Shown piece by piece: positions 38,550-46,744 of a stretch of DNA of 47,341 nucleotides; positions within the stretch are counted from its first letter, which is position 1, and each line of letters begins with the position of its first letter. Origin of the DNA: RHKX01 sp035759925 (GTDB lineage: Bacteria > Actinomycetota > Thermoleophilia > Solirubrobacterales > 70-9). Under the pieces are notes generated by a model. The model saw only the letters and a list, made by a program, of their open reading frames with translations. It had not been told where the DNA came from and did not search any database. The translations under genes were made by a program, and so were the position numbers. The stretch lies in contig DASTTY010000038.1 in the NCBI GenBank assembly GCA_035759925.1, positions 1-47,341 on the forward strand. The letters run 5' to 3'.

Positions 38550-39297
38550 ACGCCAGCGCCCGCTCCATCACCTCTTCGCTGATGTCGAAGTTCGCGTGGA
38601 CGGCATCGACGTCGTCGTGCTCCTCGAGCGCCTCGATCAGGTTCAGCAGGCTCTTCGCCTGGCCCTCCTCGACCGCGACCGTGTTCTTCGGGTCCATCGC
38701 GACGTCGGAGGAGACGATCTCGACGCCGGCCTCGTCGAGCGCGGCCCGGACGGCGGCGAGCTCGCCCGGCGCGGTGAGGATGCGGAACGTCCCGTCGTCG
38801 TCGACCACGTCCTCGGCGCCGGCGTCGATCGCGACGATCAGGTCGTCCTCGTCGTAGCGGCCACCGTCGACGAGGATCACCCCGCGCTTCTCGAAGTTCC
38901 AGGCGACCGAGTTCGGCTCGCCGAGGCCGCCGCCGTGGCGGTCGAAGGCGTGGCGGATCTCGGCCCCGGTCCGGTTGCGGTTGTCGCTCAGCGCCTCGAC
39001 GAGGATCGCGACCCCGCCGGGGCCGTAGCCCTCGTAGAGGATCCGCTCGATCGCGACGCCGTCGGAGCCCTCCCCGGTGCCGCGGTCGATCGCCCGCTGG
39101 ATGTTGTCCTTCGGCATCGACTGATCGCGCGCCTTCTGGACCGCCGTCGCCAGCGTCGCGTTGGCCTCCGGGTCCCCCCCGCCCTCACGGGCGGCGACGG
39201 TGATGGCCCGGGCGAGCTTCGTGAACAGCTTCCCGCGCTTCGCGTCGGTGGCCGCCTTCTTGTGCTTGATCGACGCCCACTTCGAGTGACCGGACAT
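38548..39297 (-). CDS. yebC: YebC/PmpR-family protein
   Basis: A 249-aa protein with the diagnostic N-terminus MSGHSKWASIKHKKAATDAKRGKLFTKL and GYGPGGVAILVEALSDNRNRT. Family members act as transcriptional regulators or, by recent work, as translation factors easing proline-rich stalls. It heads the yebC-ruvC-ruvA-ruvB set that is conserved in actinobacteria. TAAGAT lies 6 nt before the ATG, suggesting a leaderless transcript of its own. Confidence 0.95.
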   Translation of the reverse strand: MSGHSKWASIKHKKAATDAKRGKLFTKLARAITVAAREGGGDPEANATLATAVQKARDQSMPKDNIQRAIDRGTGEGSDGVAIERILYEGYGPGGVAILVEALSDNRNRTGAEIRHAFDRHGGGLGEPNSVAWNFEKRGVILVDGGRYDEDDLIVAIDAGAEDVVDDDGTFRILTAPGELAAVRAALDEAGVEIVSSDVAMDPKNTVAVEEGQAKSLLNLIEALEEHDDVDAVHANFDISEEVMERALA

Positions 39298-39303
39298 GCC
39301 GTG

Positions 39304-39309
39304 ATCTTA
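39304..39309 (-). promoter_or_regulatory. -10 TAAGAT directly before yebC
   Basis: A good -10 hexamer with a 6-nt spacer (CACGGC) to the ATG, and no Shine-Dalgarno sequence. The rest of the 218-nt gap (39298-39515) shows an imperfect palindrome (CGCT-GGGA-agc-TCCC-gca-AGCG, ~39421-39442) but no gene. Confidence 0.5.
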
Positions 39310-39515
39310 GAACCGGCGCATGCCCGCGGCCGATCCGCAATGCTCCGACAACGACGACGACCGAACCTACGGGGGGACGGAGGTCCGGTCGCGTCGTGTC
39401 ACCCTCGGACATCTTTTGCAATCGCTGGGAAGCTCCCGCAAGCGTTCCACGGTGCAAGGTGTTCGAGGGATCTGCGCGTTGAAACAGCGCTTCCAGAGCA
39501 AAGTTGCGGTCTGGG

Positions 39516-39616
39516 TAGAGGACAGAGGACAGAGGACAGGGCTGCGGGCTCCGGGCCTGTCCTCTGTCAGCGAGCGCAGCGAGCGGCCAGTCCTCTATAC
39601 GCGAGCGCAGCGAGCT
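39516..39616. repeat. Dispersed palindromic repeat element (copy 3)
   Basis: Plus-strand layout: three AGAGGAC heptamers ending AGG, a spacer, CCTGTCCTCTGT, AGCGAGCGCAGCGAGCG, AGTCCTCT, then GCGAGCGCAGCGAG running directly into the aminopeptidase stop codon (39615-39617). Confidence 0.87.
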
Positions 39617-40718
39617 ACACCACGAAGCGCCCATCCTTCTGGAGCAACTCCCCGTCGACGGTGATGCTGCCGCCCTGGCGGAGGTCGCAGATCATGTCCC
39701 AGTGGATCGCGGACTCGTTGACGCCGCCGGTCTCGGGGTAGCTCTCGCCGACGGCGAGGTGGACGGTGCCGCCGATCTTCTCGTCGAGGAGGATCTCGCC
39801 GGTGCCGGCGCTGATCCCGAAGTTGGTGCCGATCCCGAGCTCGCCGAGGCGGCGGGCGCCGTCGTCGGTGTCGAGCATCTCGATCAGGAACTCCTCGCCG
39901 CGCTCGGCGGAGGCATCGACGACCTTGCCGCCCGCGAAGCGGAAGCGGACGCCGGCGACCTCGCGGCCGGCGTAGGTGGCCGGCAGGTGGAAGCTGATCT
40001 CGCCCTCCGCCGAGTCCTCGACCGGGCCGGTGAAGAACTCACCGTCGGGCATGTTGTACTTGCCGTCGGCAGGCTTGAACGTACGGCCCGCGACGCTCAT
40101 CCGTAGATCGGTTCCGGGCCCCTCGATGTGGACCTCCTCGCGCCCCTCGATCCACTCGGCGAGCCGGTAGGTCTCGGCGGCGGCGGCCTCCCAGGCGGCG
40201 ACCGGATCGGGCTGGTCGCAAAGGCAGGCGCGGTAGTAGAAGTCCTCGTACTCGCGCAGGCTCATCCCGGCCGCGGCCGCGTAGGCGTTGGTCGGGAACA
40301 GCGTCACGTTCCAGCGCAGATCGCCGGCGGCGCTCCGCTCCATCATCTTCTGCATGTACGGGTGCATCGCCTTCTGGCGGCGCGTCTGCTTCTCCGGCGG
40401 GACGTTCGAGAGCTCGCGGACGTTCGTGTCGGAGAGGACCCGCATCCGCGCGTCGGCGTGGTCGAACGCCCACTGCTGGGTCGGCGGAACCCAATCGATC
40501 TGGGCGTCGCCGGCGAGCTCGTAGAACGCCGACTGCGTTCCCTCGAGCGAGAGGTCGAGGACCGGGTTGGCGCCGGCGCGCAGCGCCTCCTCGTAGAGCG
40601 CTTGGACGAGCGGCTCGGCCGCGACCCCGCTCGAGATGAAGAAGCTCTGCCCCTCGCCGAGCTCGAGCGAGTAGTCGACGATCACCCGCGCCAGCCCGTC
40701 GATCCTCGGATCCTTCAT
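39615..40718 (-). CDS. M29-family aminopeptidase
   Basis: A 367-aa metallopeptidase of the aminopeptidase T/S (M29, thermophilic aminopeptidase) family. Visible: SFFISSGVAAEPLVQALYEEALRAGA, IEGPGTDLRMSVAGR, MPDGEFFTGPVEDSAEGE, RGEEFL, LGIGTNFGI, LDEKIGGTVHLAVGESYPETGG and SAIHWDMICD, which carry the Glu/His/Asp metal ligands. It removes N-terminal residues from peptides. ATG overlaps the pdxT stop by 4 nt, so it is translated from the PLP-synthase transcript. Confidence 0.92.
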   Translation of the reverse strand: MKDPRIDGLARVIVDYSLELGEGQSFFISSGVAAEPLVQALYEEALRAGANPVLDLSLEGTQSAFYELAGDAQIDWVPPTQQWAFDHADARMRVLSDTNVRELSNVPPEKQTRRQKAMHPYMQKMMERSAAGDLRWNVTLFPTNAYAAAAGMSLREYEDFYYRACLCDQPDPVAAWEAAAAETYRLAEWIEGREEVHIEGPGTDLRMSVAGRTFKPADGKYNMPDGEFFTGPVEDSAEGEISFHLPATYAGREVAGVRFRFAGGKVVDASAERGEEFLIEMLDTDDGARRLGELGIGTNFGISAGTGEILLDEKIGGTVHLAVGESYPETGGVNESAIHWDMICDLRQGGSITVDGELLQKDGRFVV

Positions 40719-41326
40719 CCCGCCTCCTCCGCGACGCGCTCCCGCGCCGCCGTCGCCATCGCCATCAACAGCGCATGCACCCGCGAGTCCCCGGCCAGCT
40801 CAGGGTGGAAGGAGCAGACCAGCACGTTGCCCTCGCGGATCGCGACCGGGTGGCCGTCCCAGGAGGCGAGGACCTCGACGCCGGCGCCGTGCGACTCGAT
40901 CCAGGGGGCGCGGATGAAGGCGGCGCGGATCGGGTCGGGCCCGATCCCCGACGCCGGCTCGAACTCGAGGTCGGCCTCGAAGCTCTGCAGCTGCCGCCCG
41001 AACGCATTGCGGCGGGCGGTCGCGTCGATCAGCCCGAGGTGCTCTCGGTCGCAGACGATCATCCCCGCGCAGGTCCCGAGGATCGGCCGCCCGGCATCGA
41101 AGTGAGCCCGGATCGGCGCCTCGAGGCCGTCGCGCTCGATCGCTTTGCTGATCGTCGTGCTCTCGCCGCCGGGGATGACCAGCGCGTCGAGGCCGGCGAG
41201 GTCCTCCGGCGTCCGCACCTCGCGGCCGTCGGCACCGAGGTCGGCGAGGACGCGGAGGTGTGCCGCGAAGTCGCCCTGGCTGGCCAGGACCCCGACGCGG
41301 AGGCGGTCGGCCGATCCGCCCGGCAC
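40715..41326 (-). CDS. pdxT: Pyridoxal 5'-phosphate synthase glutaminase subunit
   Basis: A 203-aa class I glutamine amidotransferase. VGVLASQGDFAAHL, IPGGESTTI, nucleophile Cys86 in GTCAGMI, and CSFHPEL with the His-Glu pair. It supplies ammonia to PdxS. GTG 41326 overlaps the pdxS stop by 1 nt (TAGTG). Confidence 0.95.
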   Translation of the reverse strand: MPGGSADRLRVGVLASQGDFAAHLRVLADLGADGREVRTPEDLAGLDALVIPGGESTTISKAIERDGLEAPIRAHFDAGRPILGTCAGMIVCDREHLGLIDATARRNAFGRQLQSFEADLEFEPASGIGPDPIRAAFIRAPWIESHGAGVEVLASWDGHPVAIREGNVLVCSFHPELAGDSRVHALLMAMATAARERVAEEAG

Positions 41327-42213
41327 TACCAGCCGCGCTGCTGGAGCAGCTCGCCGTCGGCGGCGAGGTCGGCGATGTCGTCGCCACGCATCGGCTCGCC
41401 GAGGTCGGTCGATGCCGCCAGCACCCGCGCCGCGTCCTCGAAATGCGTCGTCGCCTCGACGATCGCCTTCGCCGTCCGCTCCGGGTCCGCCGACTTGAAG
41501 ATTCCCGAGCCGACGAAGTTGCCCTCGGCGCCGAGCTGCATCGTCAGCGACGCATCGGCGGGCGTCGCGATCCCACCCGCGCAGAACAACGGCACCGGCA
41601 GCCAACCACGTTCGGCGACGTCGCGGACGACCTCGAGGGGAGCACGGAGCTCCTTCGCCTCGGCCGCAAGCTCGGTCGAATCTAGCGACTGCAGCCTGCG
41701 GATCCCGCCGGTGATGCCGCGGAGGTGGCGGACGGCCTCGACGATGTTGCCGGTCCCGGCTTCACCCTTCGAGCGGATCATCGCCGCCCCCTCGGCGATC
41801 CGCCGCAGCGCCTCACCGAGGTTGGTGGCCCCGCAGACGAACGGGACGTCGAAGCCGAACTTGTCGATGTGGTGGGCCTCGTCGGCCGGCGTCAGCACCT
41901 CGGACTCGTCGATGTAGTCGACCTCCAGCGCCTCGAGGACCTGGGCCTCGGCGAAGTGGCCGATCCGCGCCTTCGCCATCACCGGGATCGTCACCGCGGC
42001 CTTGATCTCCTCGATCATCCGCGGGTTCGACATCCGGGCGACGCCGCCGTCGCGGCGGATGTCGGCGGGAACGCGCTCGAGCGCCATCACCGCGACCGCG
42101 CCGGAGGCCTCGGCGACCCGGGCCTGCTCGGCGTCGGTGACGTCCATGATCACCCCGCCCTTGAGCATCTCGGCGAGGCCGGTCTTGAGGCGGAACGTGG
42201 CGCGCTCGGGCAT
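41326..42213 (-). CDS. pdxS: Pyridoxal 5'-phosphate synthase, PdxS subunit
   Basis: A 295-aa TIM barrel that builds PLP from ribose-5-phosphate, glyceraldehyde-3-phosphate and ammonia. Catalytic Asp24 (VIMDVT), Lys81 (VMAKARIGH) and Lys149 (RSKGEAGTGN) are all present. First gene of pdxS-pdxT-aminopeptidase. TACACT lies 8 nt before ATG 42213 with no Shine-Dalgarno, consistent with a leaderless mRNA. PLP made here serves enzymes such as the threonine-synthase-like protein at 20541. Confidence 0.97.
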   Translation of the reverse strand: MPERATFRLKTGLAEMLKGGVIMDVTDAEQARVAEASGAVAVMALERVPADIRRDGGVARMSNPRMIEEIKAAVTIPVMAKARIGHFAEAQVLEALEVDYIDESEVLTPADEAHHIDKFGFDVPFVCGATNLGEALRRIAEGAAMIRSKGEAGTGNIVEAVRHLRGITGGIRRLQSLDSTELAAEAKELRAPLEVVRDVAERGWLPVPLFCAGGIATPADASLTMQLGAEGNFVGSGIFKSADPERTAKAIVEATTHFEDAARVLAASTDLGEPMRGDDIADLAADGELLQQRGW

Positions 42214-42221
42214 CGGGGCGG

Positions 42222-42227
42222 AGTGTA
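42222..42227 (-). promoter_or_regulatory. -10-like TACACT before pdxS
   Basis: TANNNT hexamer, 8 nt before the ATG on the minus strand. Confidence 0.4.
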
Positions 42228-42249
42228 GTGGGCGGCCGGAAGCAGCCTA

Positions 42250-42352
42250 TGAGAGGACAGAGGACAGGACGCTCGCGCTGCGCGCTCGCTGACAGAGGAC
42301 AGGGTTTGAGGGACGGGACCTGTCCTCTGTCCTCTGTCCTCTCTCCTCTCGC
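42250..42352. repeat. Dispersed palindromic repeat element (copy 4)
   Basis: Same orientation as copy 1. Minus-strand layout: AGAGGAC heptamers ending AGG, a spacer, CCTGTCCTCTGT, AGCGAGCGCGCAGCGCGAGCG, TCCTGTCCTCT. A short GCGGC palindrome separates it by ~23 nt from the stop of the RpiR-family gene. It fills the gap to pdxS. Confidence 0.85.
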
Positions 42353-42374
42353 GGGCGGCGCAGCCGCGAGTGCC

Positions 42375-43262
42375 CTACTTCAGCTTGAAAGCCCTGATCC
42401 GATCCTTGAACGCGCTCTTGTCGCGCGAATAGACGCCGTGGGCGAGTGCTTCGACGAGCGCCAGCAACGCCGTCGTCGAACGCGTGTAGGACGGCGAGTC
42501 GGAGGACCAGTAGAGCGTGTGCTCGGCGTGCTCGCCGACGTCGGAGAGGGTCGCGTCGGTGATCGCCAGCGTGTGGGCGCCGCGATGTCGGGCCAACTTC
42601 ATAGCCCGGATCACGAGCGGATGCGCGCGGCCGGCCGAGAAGGCGACGACGAGCGTGTCGTCATCGACGTTGCCGAGCCGCGTGATCGACTCCTGACGCG
42701 GCTGGGTCACGGTCTCGGCGCGGATGTCGAGCAGAGCCAGCATGTGTCGCAGGTAGGAGGCGAAGAAGGCCATCTGGTCCATCGCGACGATCACGACCCG
42801 GTGGGCGGTGGCGAGCTCGCGGACGCACATCTCGACCGACTCGCGGGTTAGTCCGCGGACCGTGCTCTCGATGTTGGCGTGGTCGGCGGCGAGCGACGCC
42901 TCGAACTCGGTGTGGTCGAAATCGAACAGGGCGCCGCCGGGGCTGCCGCTCGTCGCGACGGTCGCTCGGTACTCCTCGATCGCCGCCTGCTGCAGCTCGG
43001 GGTAGCCGTCGAAGCCGAGCGCCTGTGAGAAGCGGACGACCGTCGACGACGAGGTGTCGGCCCGGCGAGCCAGCTCCTCGGCGGTCTGGAACGCCGCCTC
43101 TTCGAGGTGGTCGACTATGTAACGGGCGACATCCTTCTGCGAGCGTGAGAACTCATCGAAGCGCTCGGTGATGTAAGTCGAGAGGGTCTTGCCGTTCGGG
43201 GTGCCGGCGGAAGCGCCGGAGCCGCCGCGGCGGGGCTTGGACTTGGTTGCGGTCTTGCTCAT
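42375..43262 (-). CDS. MurR/RpiR-family transcriptional regulator
   Basis: A 295-aa protein: N-terminal helix-turn-helix (FDEFSRSQKDVARYIVDHLEEAAFQTAEELARRADTSSSTVVRFSQALGFDGYPELQ) and a C-terminal SIS sugar-phosphate-binding domain (VVIVAMDQMAFFASYLRHML...VAFSAGRAHPLVIRAMKLARHRGAHTLAITD). Such regulators answer to phosphosugars. It is divergent from the oligoendopeptidase and near a sugar porter, which may be a target (inference). A Lys/Arg/Gly-rich N-terminal tail of ~20 residues precedes the HTH. Confidence 0.88.
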   Translation of the reverse strand: MSKTATKSKPRRGGSGASAGTPNGKTLSTYITERFDEFSRSQKDVARYIVDHLEEAAFQTAEELARRADTSSSTVVRFSQALGFDGYPELQQAAIEEYRATVATSGSPGGALFDFDHTEFEASLAADHANIESTVRGLTRESVEMCVRELATAHRVVIVAMDQMAFFASYLRHMLALLDIRAETVTQPRQESITRLGNVDDDTLVVAFSAGRAHPLVIRAMKLARHRGAHTLAITDATLSDVGEHAEHTLYWSSDSPSYTRSTTALLALVEALAHGVYSRDKSAFKDRIRAFKLK

Positions 43263-43376
43263 CGGTGACCCGAGATTCGCCCCGCCCCGCGGTTTCCCTT
43301 CCGCCCGCCTCCGCAGGCCGCCCGGGACCGCCGTTCGCCCAGCCGCAAGCGGGCTCACCCGGACGCAGGCGCCTGT

Positions 43377-43382
43377 TAGCTT
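43377..43382 (+). promoter_or_regulatory. -10-like TAGCTT before the oligoendopeptidase gene
   Basis: TANNNT hexamer, 7 nt before ATG 43390; no Shine-Dalgarno. Confidence 0.4.
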
Positions 43383-43389
43383 GCCCGCG

Positions 43390-45240
43390 ATGGGCACGCT
43401 CACCGAGGACGGCTCGGCCGCAGCCGGGGGCGAGGGGACCTGGGATCTCAGCGACCTGATCGACCTCGCTGCCGCCGGCGTCGACGCGACGGCCGGCGCC
43501 GGCGACGAAGCGGCGGTCACGGCGCTGATCGACGAGGCCGAGGACCGGGCTGAGCAGTTCGCAGCCGACCTCGAGGGCAAGGTCGAGGAGCTCGATGGCG
43601 CCGGGCTGATCGACGCGATGGAGCGGCTCGCGGGGATCTCCGATCTCGTCGGCCGGGCACTCAACTTCACCCATCTCCGCTTCGCGGCCGACACCGAGAC
43701 CCCGGCCGTCGGCGCGCTGCTTCAGCGCAGCACCGAGCGGGCGACGCGGATCCAGACCCGGCTCCTGTTCTTCGAGCTCGAATGGGTCGCGATCGACGAC
43801 GAGCGCGCCGAGGAGCTGCTGGCGACCGAAGGGCTCGACTTCTGCCGCCATCACCTGCGCATGGAGCGCCGCTACCGGCCGCATCTGCTGAGCGCGCCCG
43901 AGGAGCGGATCGTCACCGAGCTCTCGCCGACCGGCCGCGGCGCCTGGGGCCGGCTGTTCGACGAGCTCACCTCGGCGATCCGCGTCGACCTCCCCGACGC
44001 GGAGGAGGAAGTCGCGCTCGACGTCGCGCTCGCGCGGCTCTTCGATCCTGAGCGGGAGCGGCGCCGCGAGGCGGCCGAGGCGGTGACCGGCGCCCTCGAG
44101 CCGGGGCTGCGGACCCGCGCCTACGTCTTCAACACTTTGCTTCAGGACAAGGCGACCATGGACCGGCTCCGCTCCTACCCGCACTGGCTCGCGACCCGCA
44201 ACCTCTCCAACGAGGCATCGGACGAGTCCGTGCAGGCGCTCGTCGAGGCGGTGCGGAACCGCAACGAGCTCGCCCGGCGCTGGTACCGGACGAAGGCGAA
44301 GCTGCTCGGGATCGAGCGGCTCGCCGACTACGACCGGATGGCGGTGGTCGGCGCCGACACCGAGCAGGTCGACTGGGACGAGGGCCGCGAGATCGTCCTC
44401 ACCACCTTCGAGTCGGTCTCGCCGCGGATGAGCGAGATCGCCGAGCGGTTCATGGAGCGGAGCTGGATCGACGTCCCACCGCGGCCGGCGAAGCGCGGCG
44501 GCGCGTTCAGCAGCTCCACGGTCCCCTCCGTCCACCCCTACGTGCTGCTCAACTGGACCGGCCGCCGCCGCGACGTGACCACGCTCGCCCACGAGCTCGG
44601 CCACGGCATCCATCAGTACCTCGCCCGCGAGCAGGGCGTGTTCCACCAGAACACGCCGCTGACCGTCGCCGAGACCGCCTCGGTCTTCGCCGAGGAGCTC
44701 GTCCTCGGCCGCCTGCTCGATCAGGCCGCCGACGCCCGCTCGCGTCTGAACCTGCTCGCCGAGTCGATGGAGGGGCAGATCGCGACGGTATTCCGGCAGA
44801 TCGCGATGAACCGGTTCGAGGACCGGGTCCACAACGTCCGCCGCGACGAGGGCGAGCTGTCGGTCGAGCGGTTCGGCGAGCTCTGGGCCGAGACGCAGAC
44901 GGAGCTGCTCGGCGACTCGGTCGAGGTGACCGACGGCTACCGCTCCTGGTGGTCCTACGTTCCCCACTTCATCGGCTCGCCCGGCTACGTCTACGCCTAC
45001 GCCTACGGACAGCTCCTCGCGCTCTCCGTCTACCGGCTCTACCAGGACCGCGGCGAAGAGCTCGTCCCCTCATATCTGGAGATGCTCGCGAGCGGCGGTT
45101 CGCGCCCGCCCGAGGAGCTCGCCAGGATCGTCGGCGTCGATCTGACCGATCCCGGCTTCTGGGACAGCGGCCTCGATCTCGTCGCCGAGCAGCTCGATGC
45201 GGCCGAGGCGGCGGCCGAAGAGGTCCTCGGCGAGAGCTGA
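43390..45240 (+). CDS. M3-family oligoendopeptidase (PepF-like)
   Basis: A 616-aa zinc metallopeptidase. The HELGH zinc motif (TTLAHELGHGIHQ) is at residues ~401-405 with the downstream glutamate in ETASVFAEELV. The mostly helical N-terminal half (DLSDLIDLAAAG..., THLRFAADTETP) and SSWxS-type C-terminus (YRSWWSYVPHFIGSPGYVYAYAYGQLLALSVY) fit PepF/M3B. It degrades short peptides in the cytosol. ATG 43390 gives the normal family start. It is followed after 34 nt by a sugar porter. Confidence 0.93.
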   Translation: MGTLTEDGSAAAGGEGTWDLSDLIDLAAAGVDATAGAGDEAAVTALIDEAEDRAEQFAADLEGKVEELDGAGLIDAMERLAGISDLVGRALNFTHLRFAADTETPAVGALLQRSTERATRIQTRLLFFELEWVAIDDERAEELLATEGLDFCRHHLRMERRYRPHLLSAPEERIVTELSPTGRGAWGRLFDELTSAIRVDLPDAEEEVALDVALARLFDPERERRREAAEAVTGALEPGLRTRAYVFNTLLQDKATMDRLRSYPHWLATRNLSNEASDESVQALVEAVRNRNELARRWYRTKAKLLGIERLADYDRMAVVGADTEQVDWDEGREIVLTTFESVSPRMSEIAERFMERSWIDVPPRPAKRGGAFSSSTVPSVHPYVLLNWTGRRRDVTTLAHELGHGIHQYLAREQGVFHQNTPLTVAETASVFAEELVLGRLLDQAADARSRLNLLAESMEGQIATVFRQIAMNRFEDRVHNVRRDEGELSVERFGELWAETQTELLGDSVEVTDGYRSWWSYVPHFIGSPGYVYAYAYGQLLALSVYRLYQDRGEELVPSYLEMLASGGSRPPEELARIVGVDLTDPGFWDSGLDLVAEQLDAAEAAAEEVLGES

Positions 45241-45273
45241 CCCGGACAGCGGCGGCGGCGCCGCTGTCGCGAA

Positions 45274-45279
45274 TATGAT
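45274..45279 (+). promoter_or_regulatory. -10 TATGAT overlapping the possible sugar-porter start
   Basis: A near-consensus -10 hexamer whose ATG is also the first in-frame start codon. GTG 45287 lies 7 nt after it, exactly the leaderless spacing seen elsewhere. Confidence 0.45.
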
Positions 45280-46684
45280 CGCCGCCGTGAGCTCTGGGAG
45301 GAGCCCCGAGGAGTCGCATCCGGGCCGCGGCCGGGCGATGCACAACGTCATCCTGACGGCGGCGATCGCCGGGCTCGGCGGTCTTCTGTTCGGCTACGAC
45401 ACCGGCGTCATCGCCAGCGCCCTGCTGTTCATCGAGCCCGACTTCGGGCTCTCCAGCTTCGGGTCGGGCCTGGTCGTCGCGGCGGTGCCGATCGGCGCGG
45501 TCGTCGGAGCGGCCTTCGCGGGCCGGCTCTCCGATCAGTATGGGCGCCGGATCCTGATCATCGGCTCGGCGGTCGTCTTCATCGTCGGCGCGCTCGGCAG
45601 CGCCGCCGCCGGCGGCGAGCCGGTGCTGGTGATCTCGCGGGTGATCGTCGGCATCGCGATCGGGCTCGCCTCGGCGACCGCGCCCGTCTACATCTCCGAG
45701 GTCTCCCCGCCCGCCGTCCGCGGCCGCCTCGTCACCTTCTTCCAGCTCGCGGTGACCGTCGGGATCGTCGTCGCCTACGGGGTCGGGCTCGCCTTCGAGC
45801 CGAGCGAGGGCTGGCGTTGGATGCTCGGGCTCGGCGCCGTGCCGGCCGTCTTCCTGCTCGTCGGGATGCTGCGGATGCCGCAGAGCCCGCGCTGGCTGGT
45901 CATGGCCGGGCGCGGCTACGAGGCGAAGGCGGTCCTCGAGCAGATCCGCGAGGACGACCCGGAGCTGATCGACGCCGAGCTCGACGAGATCGCGGGCAGC
46001 ATCGTCGAGGAGCCGGGCGGCTGGCGCGACCTGCTCGACCCGGTCGTCAAGGCGGCCCTGCTGGTCGGGGTCGGGCTGGCGATCCTCCAGCAGGTTTCCG
46101 GCATCAACACGGTCATCTACTTCGCACCGACGATCGTCGGCTACACCGGCGTCGATTCGGCGTCGGCGTCGATCCTCGCCTCGGTCGCGGTCGGCGTCGT
46201 CAACGTCGGCATGACCTTCGTCGCGATCCGCCTCCTCGACCGCACCGGCCGCCGGCCGCTCCTGCTCTGGGGGAGCCTGCTGATGGCGGTCGCGCTCAGC
46301 ATCCTCGCGCTCGTCTTCATCCTCGGCGCCGGAAGCACGGCCGGGTCCTTCGTCGCCGTCGGCAGCCTGATGCTCTACGTCGGCTCCTTTGCGATCAGCC
46401 TCGGGCCGATCTTCTGGCTGCTCAACTCGGAGATCTACCCGCTTCGGGTTCGCAGCAAGGCGGCCGCGGTGGGGACGATGACGAACTGGTTCTTCAACTT
46501 CCTCGTCTCGCTCACGTTCCTGCTCCTGATCGACGGCCTCGGCCGCAGCGGCGCGTTCCTCTTCTACGCGGCGATCTGCGTGGTCACTTTCTTCTTTTGC
46601 CTCCGATTCGTCCCGGAGACCAAGGGCAAGCATCTCGAGGACATCCAGGCGATCTTCGCGGAGCGTGCCGGCAGCCGTGGCTGA
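45275..46684 (+). CDS. Sugar porter of the major facilitator superfamily
   Basis: A 469-aa 12-helix transporter of the sugar porter family (XylE/GalP-like). Hallmarks: GGLLFGYDTGVIASAL (helix 1), GRLSDQYGRRILI (loop 2-3), PVYISEVSPPAVRGRL, PQSPRWL, QQVSGINTVIYFAPTI (helix 7), DRTGRRPLLLWG (loop 8-9) and VPETKGKHLEDI (end). It should import a hexose or pentose with protons. The start is ambiguous: ATG 45275 as given, GTG 45287 if the TATGAT is the -10 box, or ATG 45338, from which the protein reads MHNVILTAAIAGLGG. Confidence 0.92.
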   Translation: MIAAVSSGRSPEESHPGRGRAMHNVILTAAIAGLGGLLFGYDTGVIASALLFIEPDFGLSSFGSGLVVAAVPIGAVVGAAFAGRLSDQYGRRILIIGSAVVFIVGALGSAAAGGEPVLVISRVIVGIAIGLASATAPVYISEVSPPAVRGRLVTFFQLAVTVGIVVAYGVGLAFEPSEGWRWMLGLGAVPAVFLLVGMLRMPQSPRWLVMAGRGYEAKAVLEQIREDDPELIDAELDEIAGSIVEEPGGWRDLLDPVVKAALLVGVGLAILQQVSGINTVIYFAPTIVGYTGVDSASASILASVAVGVVNVGMTFVAIRLLDRTGRRPLLLWGSLLMAVALSILALVFILGAGSTAGSFVAVGSLMLYVGSFAISLGPIFWLLNSEIYPLRVRSKAAAVGTMTNWFFNFLVSLTFLLLIDGLGRSGAFLFYAAICVVTFFFCLRFVPETKGKHLEDIQAIFAERAGSRG

Positions 46685-46732
46685 ACGTGCGATTTCACCC
46701 CGTCGGTGCGACGCACGACACCCGATTCCTGG

Positions 46733-46738
46733 AATGAT
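46733..46738 (+). promoter_or_regulatory. -10-like AATGAT before the 46745 gene
   Basis: One mismatch to TANNNT, 6 nt before GTG 46745; leaderless pattern. Confidence 0.35.
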
Positions 46739-46744
46739 GCCGGC

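Noticed and set aside
39298..39515. A short gene upstream of yebC
   Set aside because: No frame with a start codon, ribosome-binding site and coding-like third-position GC was seen; the region looks like promoter plus an imperfect palindrome.
45241..45275. An independent small gene between the oligoendopeptidase and the sugar porter
   Set aside because: Only 34 nt are available; they carry a GC-rich run and a -10-like box.
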